A stretch of DNA of 64,000 nucleotides from Aquipuribacter hungaricus (lineage in GTDB: Bacteria; Actinomycetota; Actinomycetes; Actinomycetales; JBBAYJ01), in assembly GCF_042663885.1 (NCBI RefSeq), contig NZ_JBHSXV010000001.1. One strand, written 5' to 3'. Both the position numbers and the translations under genes were made by a program. Every line of letters begins with the position of its first letter. Within the stretch, counting starts at the first letter, position 1. Under the pieces are notes generated by a model. The model had not been told where the DNA came from. It was given only the letters and a program-made list of their open reading frames with translations, and searched no databases. Below, in pieces: positions 35,785 to 43,846 of the stretch.

Positions 35785-36342
35785 TCAGGCCGCCAGCAGC
35801 AGGGCCAGCACGGCGGTGTCGACGTCGTCGGACGGGTCGACCCCGCGCCGGCTGACCAGGCGGGTGACCGTGCCGTCGGGCTCGGCCTCGACCCACGCGG
35901 CGCGGTGGTCCAGGCCCAGGTGCGGCGCCCCGGGGAGCAGGACGCAGCCGCTGGCGACGCCGTCCACCTCGGGGGTGCTGGACGGTGACTCCCCCGGCGG
36001 GTGCAGGAGCAGGAGCGCGACCGGCGGCTCCTGGGGGCGGCGCGCCGTCGTGCCCGGGTCCAGCGCCCGGCCGACCAGGCGGACCAGGCCGACCGCGTCG
36101 GGCACGGCGCCGCCGTCGGGCCGGTCCTCGCTGGCGCTGAACAGCGACGTGGCCGGCAGCAGGCCGGGCGTGGTGGCGACCCGGACGGCGAGCGTGAGCA
36201 GGTGCACCCACTCCCGCGTGCTGTCGGGCCAGCGTCCTGAGACGAGGAAGCCGGCGAGCCCGTCGCCGGCCCGGTGCAGCGGGGCGACGCCCACCGTGAG
36301 GGGTCCGCCCGGCTCCGCGGGTCCGTCCTGCCGTGGCTCCAT
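35785..36342 (-). CDS. Hypothetical protein
   Basis: A 185-residue product without a recognised family. Notable segments are VGVAPLHRAGDGLAGFLVSGRWPD, EWVHLLTLAVRVATTPG, PPVALLLLHPPGE and a C-terminal DVDTAVLALLLAA; no signal peptide or membrane helix. The ATG at 36342 is preceded by GGGGAGG at a good distance, better than earlier in-frame starts. The gene may be expressed from a promoter near the inverted repeat at 36407-36434. Codon use fits the neighbourhood, so I consider it real but of unknown role. Confidence 0.55.
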   Translation of the reverse strand: MEPRQDGPAEPGGPLTVGVAPLHRAGDGLAGFLVSGRWPDSTREWVHLLTLAVRVATTPGLLPATSLFSASEDRPDGGAVPDAVGLVRLVGRALDPGTTARRPQEPPVALLLLHPPGESPSSTPEVDGVASGCVLLPGAPHLGLDHRAAWVEAEPDGTVTRLVSRRGVDPSDDVDTAVLALLLAA

Positions 36343-36406
36343 GGCACCTCCCCTGTGTCCGGGGACCGTGCGGTCCGCGGGGGCGACAGCGTGCGGGGCG
36401 GACGTG

Positions 36407-36434
36407 CTGGCACACAAGATCCCTCAAGTGCCAG
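36407..36434. repeat. Inverted repeat CTGGCAC-N14-GTGCCAG
   Basis: A 7-bp perfect inverted repeat in the gap between the hypothetical genes starting at 36342 and ending at 36463. The arms are those of the actinobacterial CIRCE operator, but the gap is one base longer and the inner bases differ. It may bind a regulator of the 36342 gene. Confidence 0.5.
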
Positions 36435-36462
36435 TCGAGGGTCGGGACCCTCGGTGGCCCGG

Positions 36463-36756
36463 TCAGCCCAGGTCGAGCAGCCGGTGGCCGTGGACGACCC
36501 GGTCCTTGACGTCGAGCACGACCACCATGGCCACCCGCCGCTCGAGGGTGGCCAGGAGGACGTGCACCCAGCGGCCGCCCCGCATCGCCCAGGCCGTCGG
36601 GGTGCCGCGGGGCGCGGGCCGGTGCCCCTGCCACTGCTCGTCCGGCAGCGCGTCGGCGTAGGCCTCGAGCAGCTGCCACATCTCGTCGGCGACCCCGCAC
36701 GGGCGCGGCCCGGCGGACACCGTGGCCTGCAGCTCCCCCTCGGTCAGCGTGCGCAC
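36463..36756 (-). CDS. Small conserved-looking hypothetical protein
   Basis: A 97-residue product that begins VRTLTEGELQATVSAGPRP and ends VVVLDVKDRVVHGHRLLDLG, with WVHVLLATLERRVAMV in the middle. It has the look of a folded soluble protein with alternating hydrophobic residues, but I recognise no family. GTG start at 36756; longer upstream frame reads through the repeat region and is unlikely. It is followed by a 120-bp gap holding the inverted repeat and then the 35785-36342 gene. Confidence 0.55.
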   Translation of the reverse strand: MRTLTEGELQATVSAGPRPCGVADEMWQLLEAYADALPDEQWQGHRPAPRGTPTAWAMRGGRWVHVLLATLERRVAMVVVLDVKDRVVHGHRLLDLG

Positions 36757-36810
36757 GGCCCCAGCATGGTGCCCGGGCGACGACGGCTGCGCGGGCACCG
36801 TCGTCGTCCC

Positions 36811-36961
36811 CCCGGTCCCCGCGCGCGATCGACGAGGACTGCGCCGGTGCTCGCACCGACGCCCGGGACCCCGCGCGGGATCGACGAGGACTGCGCGGGC
36901 GTCCCCGCCGGCGCCCGGGCCCCGCGCACGATCGACAAGGACTGCGCGGGCACCCTCGTCG
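36811..36961. repeat. Three direct repeats of about 51-52 bp in an intergenic region
   Basis: Three units share a core GATCGACGAGGACTGCGC (third copy GATCGACAAGGACTGCGC) starting at 36827, 36879 and 36930, each preceded by a CCGG(G)-CCCCGCGCG box. Between the cores lie about 14 variable bases. The region separates the divergent genes at 36756 and 37002 and has no convincing coding frame. Confidence 0.8.
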
Positions 36962-36989
36962 TGCGGGGGCGGGGTGCGCCGGCCGCGGC

Positions 36990-36995
36990 TAGCGT
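36990..36995 (+). promoter_or_regulatory. Predicted -10 (TAGCGT) for leaderless start at 37002
   Basis: TAGCGT ends six bases before the ATG at 37002. Confidence 0.55.
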
Positions 36996-37001
36996 CCCGG
37001 G

Positions 37002-37487
37002 ATGCCCCCGGCCGGCGTGCGCACCCGACGGGCGACGGCCGCGGACGCCGAGGCCCTCGCCGGGCTCGCGCACGGCTGGTACGGCGGTGACGCCGGCCGC
37101 TGGAGGACCACCATGGCCACCGCGCTGGAGCAGGGCGAGCGCGTCGTCGTCGCCGAGTGCGACGGCGAGACAGTCGGCTACGCCAAGGCCGGAGAGCGGC
37201 TCCCGACCGGTCCCGACGACCCGGCACCGGCGGGGACCTGGCTGACCGGGGCCGTCGTCGCGGAGCAGCACCGGCGGGCCGGCGTCGCGGGCGCGCTGGT
37301 CGGTCTCCTGCTGGCCGAGCTGCGCCCGGCGGGCCGGCCGGTGTGGTCCATGGCCGACGCCGGGAACCGGGCCTCGCTGGCGCTGCACGCCCGCGCCGGT
37401 TTCACCGAGGTGCTCCGGGCCCCCAGCATGCTCGGCGAGGACTTCCGCAGCGGCGAGGGCGTGCTGCTCCGGCTCGACCCGTCCTGA
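37002..37487 (+). CDS. GNAT family N-acetyltransferase
   Basis: A 161-residue acetyltransferase of the GNAT fold. TRRATAADAEALAGLAHGWYGG opens the domain, VVVAECDGETVGYAKAGE forms the central strands and the acetyl-CoA loop is in VVAEQHRRAGVAGALVGLLL (Q/R-x-x-G-x-A form), followed by NRASLALHARAGFTEVLR, the classic C-terminal GNAT signature. The substrate cannot be told. It converges on guaA with a 9-bp gap, and has a leaderless -10. Confidence 0.85.
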   Translation: MPPAGVRTRRATAADAEALAGLAHGWYGGDAGRWRTTMATALEQGERVVVAECDGETVGYAKAGERLPTGPDDPAPAGTWLTGAVVAEQHRRAGVAGALVGLLLAELRPAGRPVWSMADAGNRASLALHARAGFTEVLRAPSMLGEDFRSGEGVLLRLDPS

Positions 37488-37496
37488 GCCGCCGCG

Positions 37497-39128
37497 TCAC
37501 TCCCACTCGATGGTGCCCGGCGGCTTGCTCGTCACGTCGAGCACGACCCGGTTGACCTCGCGCACCTCGTTGGTGATCCGCGTGGAGATCGTCGCGAGCA
37601 CGTCGTAGGGCAGCCGGGTCCAGTCGGCCGTCATGGCGTCCTCGCTGCTCACCGGCCGCAGGACGACGGGATGGCCGTAGGTCCGGCCGTCGCCCTGCAC
37701 CCCGACGCTGCGCACGTCGGCCAGCAGCACGACCGGGCACTGCCACACCTCGCGGTCCAGGCCCGCCGCGGTCAGCTCCTCGCGCGCGATGGCGTCGGCG
37801 CGGCGGAGGATCTCCAGCCGGTCCGCGGTGACCTCGCCGACGATCCGGATGCCGAGGCCGGGGCCGGGGAACGGCTGGCGCCAGACGATCTCCTCGGGCA
37901 CGCCGAGCGCGAGGCCGACGCGGCGCACCTCGTCCTTGAACAGCGTGCGCAGGGGCTCGACCAGGCCGAACTCCAGGTCGTCGGGCAGACCGCCCACGTT
38001 GTGGTGGCTCTTGATGGTCGCCGTCCCGCTGCCGCCGCCGGACTCGACGACGTCGGGGTAGAGGGTGCCCTGGACGAGGAACTCGACCGGCTCGCCCTGC
38101 TCGGCGGAGTCCGCGACGACGCGGGCGGCCGCCTCCTCGAAGACCCGGATGAACTCCCGGCCGATGACCTTGCGCTTGGTCTCCGGGTCGCTGACCCCGG
38201 CGAGCGCGGCGAGGAACCGGTCGGCCGCGTCGACGACGACGAGGTCGACGCCCGTGGCGGCGACGAAGTCCTGCTCGACCTGCTCGACCTCGCCCTCGCG
38301 CAGCAGGCCGTGGTCGACGAGCACGCACGTGAGCCGGTCGCCGATGGCGCGCTGGACGAGCGCCGCCGCGACGGAGGAGTCCACCCCGCCGGACAGCCCG
38401 CACACGGCGCGGGCGTCCCCGACCTGCGCACGGATGGCCTCGACCTGGTCGGTGATGACGTTGCCGATGGTCCACGTCGGGGCGATGCCGGCGATCTCGT
38501 GGAGGAAGTGCTCGAGCACGGCCTGCCCGTGCGCGGAGTGCAGCACCTCGGGGTGGAACTGCACGCCTGCCAGGCGGCGCTCGGGGTCCTCGAACGCGGC
38601 GACCGGCGTGCCCGTCGTGCGGGCGACGACCTCGAAGCCCGCGGGCGCCTGGGTGACCGCGTCGCCGTGGCTCATCCACACCGACTGCCGGACCGGGAGG
38701 CCGTGGAACAGGGTGGAGTCGCCGGAGACGACGTCGAGGTCGGTGCCGCCGAACTCGGCGCTGCCGGTCCGCTCCACCGTCCCGCCCAGGGCCCGGGCCA
38801 TGGCCTGGAAGCCGTAGCAGATGCCGAACGCCGGGACCCCGGCCTCGAAGAGCTCCGGACCCAGGTCGGGGGCGCCGGGCGCGTACACCGACGACGGGCC
38901 GCCCGACAGGATGATCGCGGCCGGGCCGCGCTCGAGCATCTCCCCTACCGGCATGGTGTGGGGGACGATCTCGCTGTAGACGCGCGCCTCGCGCACACGG
39001 CGGGCGATGAGCTGGGCGTACTGGGCACCGAAGTCGACGACGAGCACCGTCGGGTGGCTCGCGGACGGGTCGGTGGCGCGGGTCGCGGCGTCGGGGGCGG
39101 GCGACGGGGGGCTACCGGTCTCGGTCAC
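37497..39128 (-). CDS. guaA: GMP synthase (glutamine-hydrolysing)
   Basis: Converts XMP to GMP. The 543-residue product has an N-terminal glutamine amidotransferase with nucleophile in GICYGFQAMA and His/Glu in VQFHPEVLHS, a PP-loop ATP pyrophosphatase with GLSGGVDSSVAAAL and the C-terminal dimerization domain ending KPPGTIEWE. About 24 residues precede VLVVDFGAQYAQLIARRVRE; the GTG at 39128 is retained because TAGCCT lies six bases before it. The GTG could be read from a leaderless message. guaA, guaB and guaB3 are all in this window, covering IMP to GMP interconversion. Confidence 0.96.
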   Translation of the reverse strand: MTETGSPPSPAPDAATRATDPSASHPTVLVVDFGAQYAQLIARRVREARVYSEIVPHTMPVGEMLERGPAAIILSGGPSSVYAPGAPDLGPELFEAGVPAFGICYGFQAMARALGGTVERTGSAEFGGTDLDVVSGDSTLFHGLPVRQSVWMSHGDAVTQAPAGFEVVARTTGTPVAAFEDPERRLAGVQFHPEVLHSAHGQAVLEHFLHEIAGIAPTWTIGNVITDQVEAIRAQVGDARAVCGLSGGVDSSVAAALVQRAIGDRLTCVLVDHGLLREGEVEQVEQDFVAATGVDLVVVDAADRFLAALAGVSDPETKRKVIGREFIRVFEEAAARVVADSAEQGEPVEFLVQGTLYPDVVESGGGSGTATIKSHHNVGGLPDDLEFGLVEPLRTLFKDEVRRVGLALGVPEEIVWRQPFPGPGLGIRIVGEVTADRLEILRRADAIAREELTAAGLDREVWQCPVVLLADVRSVGVQGDGRTYGHPVVLRPVSSEDAMTADWTRLPYDVLATISTRITNEVREVNRVVLDVTSKPPGTIEWE

Positions 39129-39134
39129 CGCCTC

Positions 39135-39140
39135 AGGCTA
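39135..39140 (-). promoter_or_regulatory. Predicted -10 (TAGCCT) for leaderless guaA, overlapping the upstream stop
   Basis: The TAG stop (39140-39138) of the upstream Pro/Ala-rich gene continues as TAGCCT, six bases before the guaA GTG. Confidence 0.55.
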
Positions 39141-40325
39141 GTGGCGCGACACCCACCAGTCGGAGGCCCGGGCGTGGAGCAGGGCGACGGCGACCGGGAC
39201 GCAGGCGACGAGCGCCAGGAGCAGGGCCACCCGCAGCAGCTCGCCGCGCTGGGCGTCCCCGAGGGGCAGCACGGTGGCGGCGGGGGTCGCGGCCGGCGGC
39301 CCGACCGGCGCGGTCCCGACGGTGCCCGCGGACCCGGCGTCGACGGCGCGGCCGGCGAGCGGGCTGCTGGCCATGACCATCCGGACCTCGGCGGCGGGGA
39401 CCAGGCCGGACGCGACCTCCACGGCGACGTAGCCGGGGGCCGCCGGGGTCACGGTGCTGGTGGCGCGGGTGGTGTCACGGGCGGGTGCGGCGGTCGTCGT
39501 GCGCGCGACCGGGCGGGCGGCGGCGGGCTGCGCGGCGCGCTCGGCGGCACGGGGCGACGGGGCCGGCACGACGGCGTCACCGGCGGGAGCGGCGACGGCG
39601 GGCGCGGGGACCGCGACGGGAGCGGCGGGGACGGGTGCGGGCGCAGGAACGGGGGCCGGGGCGGGCTCGACGGGGACCACCGGTGCGGACGGTGCGATGA
39701 CCTCCGGCGCCACCGCATCGACGACGCCGACGACCTCCTCCACGACCGCCACCACGTCCACCACCGGCGCGGGCGTGCACCCGGTGCTGATGTCCGCACC
39801 GGAGGGGGCCACCACCCACACGGCGCTCGTCGAGCCGTCCTCGAAGACGCGGTCCGGCGACAGCACGGCGACGAGGCTGGTCCGGGTGGTGGGGTCCAGC
39901 CGCAGGGGCAGCTCGGCCAGGGACACCATGTCGAGCTCCTGCACCCACCAGGTGACGCCGTCGGCCAGCGGCAGGTCGACGACGACCGGGTCGCACCCCG
40001 CGGGCACCATCGGCTCGAGCGTCGAGCGGTAGAGACCGCCCTGGTCGGTCGGCACGGGCTCGTCGGAGGGCGCCGGCTCGACGACCTCGACGGCCTCGAC
40101 GGCCTCGGCAGGCGCGACGACCTCTGCGGCCTCGGCCGGCGCCACGACCTCGGCCACCTCGACCGGCTCGGAGGGCGCGACCGCCTCGACGGGCGGGTCG
40201 GCCAGGTCCTCGTCGGCCGCGAGCGCGGACGTCGCCGGGGCGAGGACGACGGCGGCGGCGAGCGCGGCGCCGCCCAGGACCCGGGTGCTGCGGGAGGGGT
40301 GCCGACGGACGCCGTGTCGCTGCAT
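39138..40325 (-). CDS. Pro/Ala/Val-rich exported protein with C-terminal membrane anchor
   Basis: A 395-residue protein with a signal peptide (basic start MQRHGVRRHPSRSTRV, then LGGAALAAAVVLAPATSALA with an ALA cleavage site), an acidic Val/Ala/Glu/Pro repeat region (EVAEVVAPAEAAEVVAPAEA), a possibly folded segment of about 95 residues with two cysteines (VPAGCDPVVVDLPLADGVTW ... ADISTGCTPAP), a long Pro/Ala linker and a C-terminal helix (LLRVALLLALVACVPVAVALL) followed by HARASDWWVSRH. It looks like a cell-surface stalk protein. No family is recognised. ATG chosen at the signal peptide; TAG stop overlaps the guaA -10. Confidence 0.7.
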   Translation of the reverse strand: MQRHGVRRHPSRSTRVLGGAALAAAVVLAPATSALAADEDLADPPVEAVAPSEPVEVAEVVAPAEAAEVVAPAEAVEAVEVVEPAPSDEPVPTDQGGLYRSTLEPMVPAGCDPVVVDLPLADGVTWWVQELDMVSLAELPLRLDPTTRTSLVAVLSPDRVFEDGSTSAVWVVAPSGADISTGCTPAPVVDVVAVVEEVVGVVDAVAPEVIAPSAPVVPVEPAPAPVPAPAPVPAAPVAVPAPAVAAPAGDAVVPAPSPRAAERAAQPAAARPVARTTTAAPARDTTRATSTVTPAAPGYVAVEVASGLVPAAEVRMVMASSPLAGRAVDAGSAGTVGTAPVGPPAATPAATVLPLGDAQRGELLRVALLLALVACVPVAVALLHARASDWWVSRH

Positions 40326-40404
40326 GGCCCCACTCCACCGCCCCGTCGGCAGGCTGTCGCGGACTCTGGAGCCGTCCGGGTCGCGCCGGGCCGCGGTCAT
40401 CACC

Positions 40405-42138
40405 TCACGGGGTAGCGCGCTCACTCCTCGACGACGACCCGTCGCGTTGAGTGATCACGGTCGGGGACTGCCCGCGGTCGCCCCGGGAGGGCCAGCGGGA
40501 GAACACCCGCTCGGCCTGGGCGGTGATCGTCAGCGACGGGTTGACGCCCAGGTTGGCGCTCACCGCGGAGCCGTCGACCACGTGGAGACCGGGGTGGCCG
40601 TGCACCTGCTGGGAGGCGTCGAGGACCGAGTCCTCCGGTCCCGTCCCGATCGGGCAGCCGCCCAGGAAGTGGGCCGTCATGGGGACGTCGAGGACGTCGG
40701 CGACGGTCCCGCCGGCTCGGGCGCGGACGCCCACGCCCTCCTCCACGCGCGCCGCGAGCCGGCGGACCGCGGTGTGCGCCGTCGGGATCCACGACGGGTG
40801 GGGCTCGCCGTGCCCCGGTGCCGACGTCAGCCGGCCGGGCAGCAGCCGCCCCCGGCGCCACGACGTCGTCAGGGAGTTGTCCCGGGTCTGCATGACGAGC
40901 CCGATCACCGAGCGGCGGCTCCACGACCGGACGGAGACGCTGCGGGCCAGGGCCAGGGGGTGCCGGACAGCCAGGCCGAGGAACCGCACCGGACGCGGCC
41001 AGCGCCCGCCGCCGTCGACGAGCAGGGTGCCGAGCAGCCCCATGGCGTCGGACCCGGGGCCGTAGCGGACGTTCTCCACGTGGGTGTCCGGCGTCGGGTG
41101 GAACGAGGAGGTGATCGCCAGCCCGCGGGTGAGGTCGGCGCCGCGCGGCACGGTGTCGGTGGTGACGCCCACGAGCGCCTCGGAGTTGGTGCGGGTCAGC
41201 GTCCCGAGCGCGGCGGGCAGGTCAGGGAGCACGCCCTCCGCCCGCATCCGCTGCAGCAGGGACTGCGTCCCCCACGCGCCCGCGGCCAGGACCACGTCGG
41301 CGCACGTCACCGAGCGCACCACCCGGCGCAGCCCCGGGACGCCCGGGCTGCCGGTGCGCCGGGTCGTCACGCGCCACCCCGACCCCGGGCGGGACGGGTC
41401 CAGCGGCTCGACCCGGGTGACCGTGCGCAGCGGCTCGACCCGCGCGCCGGCGGCCTCGGCCAGGTAGAGGTAGTTCTTGACGAGCGTGTTCTTGGCGCCC
41501 CGGCGGCACCCGACCATGCAGTTGCCGCACCCGTCGCAGGCCGTCCGGGCAGGACCCCGTCCGCCGAAGAAGGGGTCGGGCACCGTGGTCCCGGCGCGCA
41601 CGGTCGGGGTGGGCAGGAACACCCCCACCGGGACGTGGGCGAACGTGCTGCCCACGCCCATGTCCTCGGCGGTTCGGCGCATCGCCTCCTCCACCGGGCC
41701 GTGGAACGTGCTCGTCACCACGCCGAGCATCCGCTCCGCGGTGTCGTAGTGCGGGGCGAGCTCGGCCTCCCAGTCCGCCAGCGCGGCCCACGGCCCCGAG
41801 CGGTAGAACGCCGCCGGCGGCCGGTAGAGCGTGTTGGCGTAGTTGAGCGAGCCGCCGCCGACCCCGGCGCCCGCGAGCACGACGACGTGAGGCAGGCGGT
41901 GGATCCGCTGCACGCCGTACCAGCCGAGCCGGGGTGCCCAGAGGTAGCGGGGCAGGTCCCACGAGGTGCGGGCGTGCTCGTCGTCGGCGAAGCGGCGCCC
42001 CGCCTCGTAGACGAGGACGTCGTAGCCCTTCTCGGCCAGCCGCAGCGCGGCGACGGACCCGCCGAAGCCGGAGCCGACGACGACGACGTCGTGGTCGAGG
42101 CCCCGCGGTCCGGCACCGCCGGCCGCGCGGCCCGTCAC
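40405..42138 (-). CDS. GMC oxidoreductase (cholesterol-oxidase ChoD-like)
   Basis: An FAD-linked oxidase/dehydrogenase of 577 residues. The ADP-binding motif VVVVGSGFGGSVAALRLAEKG is at residue 20, LAGAGVGGGSLNYANTLY follows, and CDGCGNCMVGCRRGAKNTL near residue 203 is the cysteine-rich segment of the actinobacterial ChoD-type GMC group. DVVLAAGAWGTQSLL and the C-terminal TAHFLGGCPIG and DGSAVSANLGVNPSLTITAQAE (the conserved His/Asn area) complete the fold. A mycobacterial choD lies beside guaB3, matching the synteny here, but the substrate may not be a sterol. The GTG overlaps the aldehyde dehydrogenase stop, so the two form an operon. Confidence 0.88.
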   Translation of the reverse strand: MTGRAAGGAGPRGLDHDVVVVGSGFGGSVAALRLAEKGYDVLVYEAGRRFADDEHARTSWDLPRYLWAPRLGWYGVQRIHRLPHVVVLAGAGVGGGSLNYANTLYRPPAAFYRSGPWAALADWEAELAPHYDTAERMLGVVTSTFHGPVEEAMRRTAEDMGVGSTFAHVPVGVFLPTPTVRAGTTVPDPFFGGRGPARTACDGCGNCMVGCRRGAKNTLVKNYLYLAEAAGARVEPLRTVTRVEPLDPSRPGSGWRVTTRRTGSPGVPGLRRVVRSVTCADVVLAAGAWGTQSLLQRMRAEGVLPDLPAALGTLTRTNSEALVGVTTDTVPRGADLTRGLAITSSFHPTPDTHVENVRYGPGSDAMGLLGTLLVDGGGRWPRPVRFLGLAVRHPLALARSVSVRSWSRRSVIGLVMQTRDNSLTTSWRRGRLLPGRLTSAPGHGEPHPSWIPTAHTAVRRLAARVEEGVGVRARAGGTVADVLDVPMTAHFLGGCPIGTGPEDSVLDASQQVHGHPGLHVVDGSAVSANLGVNPSLTITAQAERVFSRWPSRGDRGQSPTVITQRDGSSSRSERATP

Positions 42139-43763
42139 GGCATGCCCAGACCGTGCAGTGCCCGCGCGGTGAGGGTGAGCAGGCGCGAGCGCGTGGTCGG
42201 CGGGCGGTCGAGCAGCCACGAGGCCAGCGGGCCGTGCTGGGTGAGGACGACCTGGGCGCGGGTCACCTCGTGCAGGCCCTCGCGGCCGTACCGGCGGCCG
42301 TACCCGCTGGTCCCCGTGCCGCCGACCGGTGCGGCGACCGAGCCCCACGCCAGCAGGTGCACCTCGTTCACCACCACGGTGCCGGTGCGCACCTGCGCGG
42401 CCAGCTGCTGCGCGCGCCGCACGTCCCGCGACCACACGCTGGCCATGAGCCCGGTGGTGGTCGCGCCGACCGCGGCGAGCGCCTCCTCGTCCGAGGCCAC
42501 CTCGGTGAGGACGACGACGGGGCCGAAGGTCTCCTCCGTCCGGCAGCGGGCGCCGTCGGGCACGTCGGCGAGGACGGTCGGCTCCATGAACGACGGGCCG
42601 AGGTCCGGACGGGCACGGCCGCCCGCCAGCACGGTGGCGCCGCGGTCGACGGCGTCCTGCACGTGCTCCAGCACGCGCGCCAGGTGCTCGGGCGAGACGA
42701 GGCTGCCCATGTCGACCGTGCCGTCGCGGGTCCAGCCCAGCCGCAGCTGCGCCAGGCGCCGCAGCAGCTCCGCGCGGAACCGGGACGCGACGTCCGCGTG
42801 GACGTACAGCCGCTCGCTGGACGTGCAGGTCTGGCCCGCCCCGCCGAAGCAGTCGCGCACCGCCGCCGCGGCGGCCCGGGGGACGTCGGCGTCGGCGGCG
42901 ACGTACATCGCGTTCTTGCCGCCGAGCTCCAGGGTGCAGCCGACCAGGCGGGCCCCGGCGCGCGCGGCGACCTGCCGGCCCACGGCCTCCGACCCGGTGA
43001 ACAGGACGTGGTCGGCCACGTCGACGACCTGCTCCCCCAGCGCCGCGGAGTCCCCGGCCAGGACCGCGAACAGCCCGTCGGGCAGGCCCGCGTCGCGCAG
43101 CAGGCCGGCGACCGCACCGGCCAGCGGCACCGAGCGCAGCGCGGGCTTGGTGAGCACGGCGTCCCCGGCCAGCAGGGCCGGCAGCGCGTCGCCGAGCACG
43201 AAGACGAGCGGGTAGTTCCAGGCGGCCACGTTGGCCACGAGCCCGACCGGCACCCGCCGCACGAGCGCCCGGCTGAGCACCGGGACGAAGCCCGGCCTGG
43301 CCTCGGGCCGGAGCACGGCCGGGCCGCGGCGGGCGTGCCAGCGGGCGACCTGCAGGACGCCGACGACCTCGAGGAACGCGTCGCCGCGCGACTTGCCGGT
43401 GACGACCTGCACCAGGTCGGTGAGCTCCTCGCGCCGGCGCAGGACCAGGTCGTGGACCGCGGCCAGCACCCGGGCCCGCTCGGCCACGCTGCGCGCCGCC
43501 CACGCCGGCTGGGCGGCCCGCGCGGCGGCGGCGGCCCGGGCGACGTCCCCGGCGGTGGTCCCGGGGACGTGCCCCACCGTCTCGCCCGTGGCGGGCGCCA
43601 CCAGCGCGAGCAGGTCGCCGGTCCCGGTGACGTGCGCGAGGTGCGGGGCGAGGGGCCGGCCCGCGAGCACCCGGGCGACCGGCACCACGGCGCCGGCGGG
43701 CGACGGGACGGGTCCCCGGCCGTCGGCGGCGACGGCGACGTCGGGCGCGGTGGCGGTGCGCAT
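42135..43763 (-). CDS. Succinic semialdehyde dehydrogenase-like aldehyde dehydrogenase
   Basis: An NAD(P)-dependent aldehyde dehydrogenase of 542 residues. It has VANVAAWNYPLVFVLGDALPALLAGDAVLTKP, the catalytic Glu in GCTLELGGKNAMY, the nucleophilic Cys in CFGGAGQTCTSSERLYV near residue 309 and EETFGPVV near residue 408, all in family order. It is close in length and layout to actinobacterial GabD2-type enzymes. Downstream GMC oxidase overlaps it by four bases; an alcohol-to-aldehyde-to-acid pair is a natural reading. An N-terminal extension of about 45 residues precedes the conserved part. ATG at 43763 with a leaderless TACGGT -10. Confidence 0.88.
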   Translation of the reverse strand: MRTATAPDVAVAADGRGPVPSPAGAVVPVARVLAGRPLAPHLAHVTGTGDLLALVAPATGETVGHVPGTTAGDVARAAAAARAAQPAWAARSVAERARVLAAVHDLVLRRREELTDLVQVVTGKSRGDAFLEVVGVLQVARWHARRGPAVLRPEARPGFVPVLSRALVRRVPVGLVANVAAWNYPLVFVLGDALPALLAGDAVLTKPALRSVPLAGAVAGLLRDAGLPDGLFAVLAGDSAALGEQVVDVADHVLFTGSEAVGRQVAARAGARLVGCTLELGGKNAMYVAADADVPRAAAAAVRDCFGGAGQTCTSSERLYVHADVASRFRAELLRRLAQLRLGWTRDGTVDMGSLVSPEHLARVLEHVQDAVDRGATVLAGGRARPDLGPSFMEPTVLADVPDGARCRTEETFGPVVVLTEVASDEEALAAVGATTTGLMASVWSRDVRRAQQLAAQVRTGTVVVNEVHLLAWGSVAAPVGGTGTSGYGRRYGREGLHEVTRAQVVLTQHGPLASWLLDRPPTTRSRLLTLTARALHGLGMP

Positions 43764-43770
43764 GCCCGTC

Positions 43771-43776
43771 ACCGTA
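43771..43776 (-). promoter_or_regulatory. Predicted -10 (TACGGT) for the aldehyde dehydrogenase-GMC operon
   Basis: TACGGT on the minus strand, seven bases before the ATG at 43763. Confidence 0.5.
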
Positions 43777-43846
43777 CGCGCGCCCCGCCCCGGTCCCCCG
43801 GACGTCTGCCCGGGCATCCCGCCCGGGCGGGGCGCGCCACGCCCGC

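Noticed and set aside
36407..36434. Bona fide CIRCE operator
   Set aside because: The gap between the arms is 14 rather than 13 bp and inner positions TC/GA are not kept; retained only as an inverted repeat.
36811..36961. CRISPR-like repeats of the 36.8-kb region
   Set aside because: Only three units with 14-bp spacers and mutations in the core; no cas genes.
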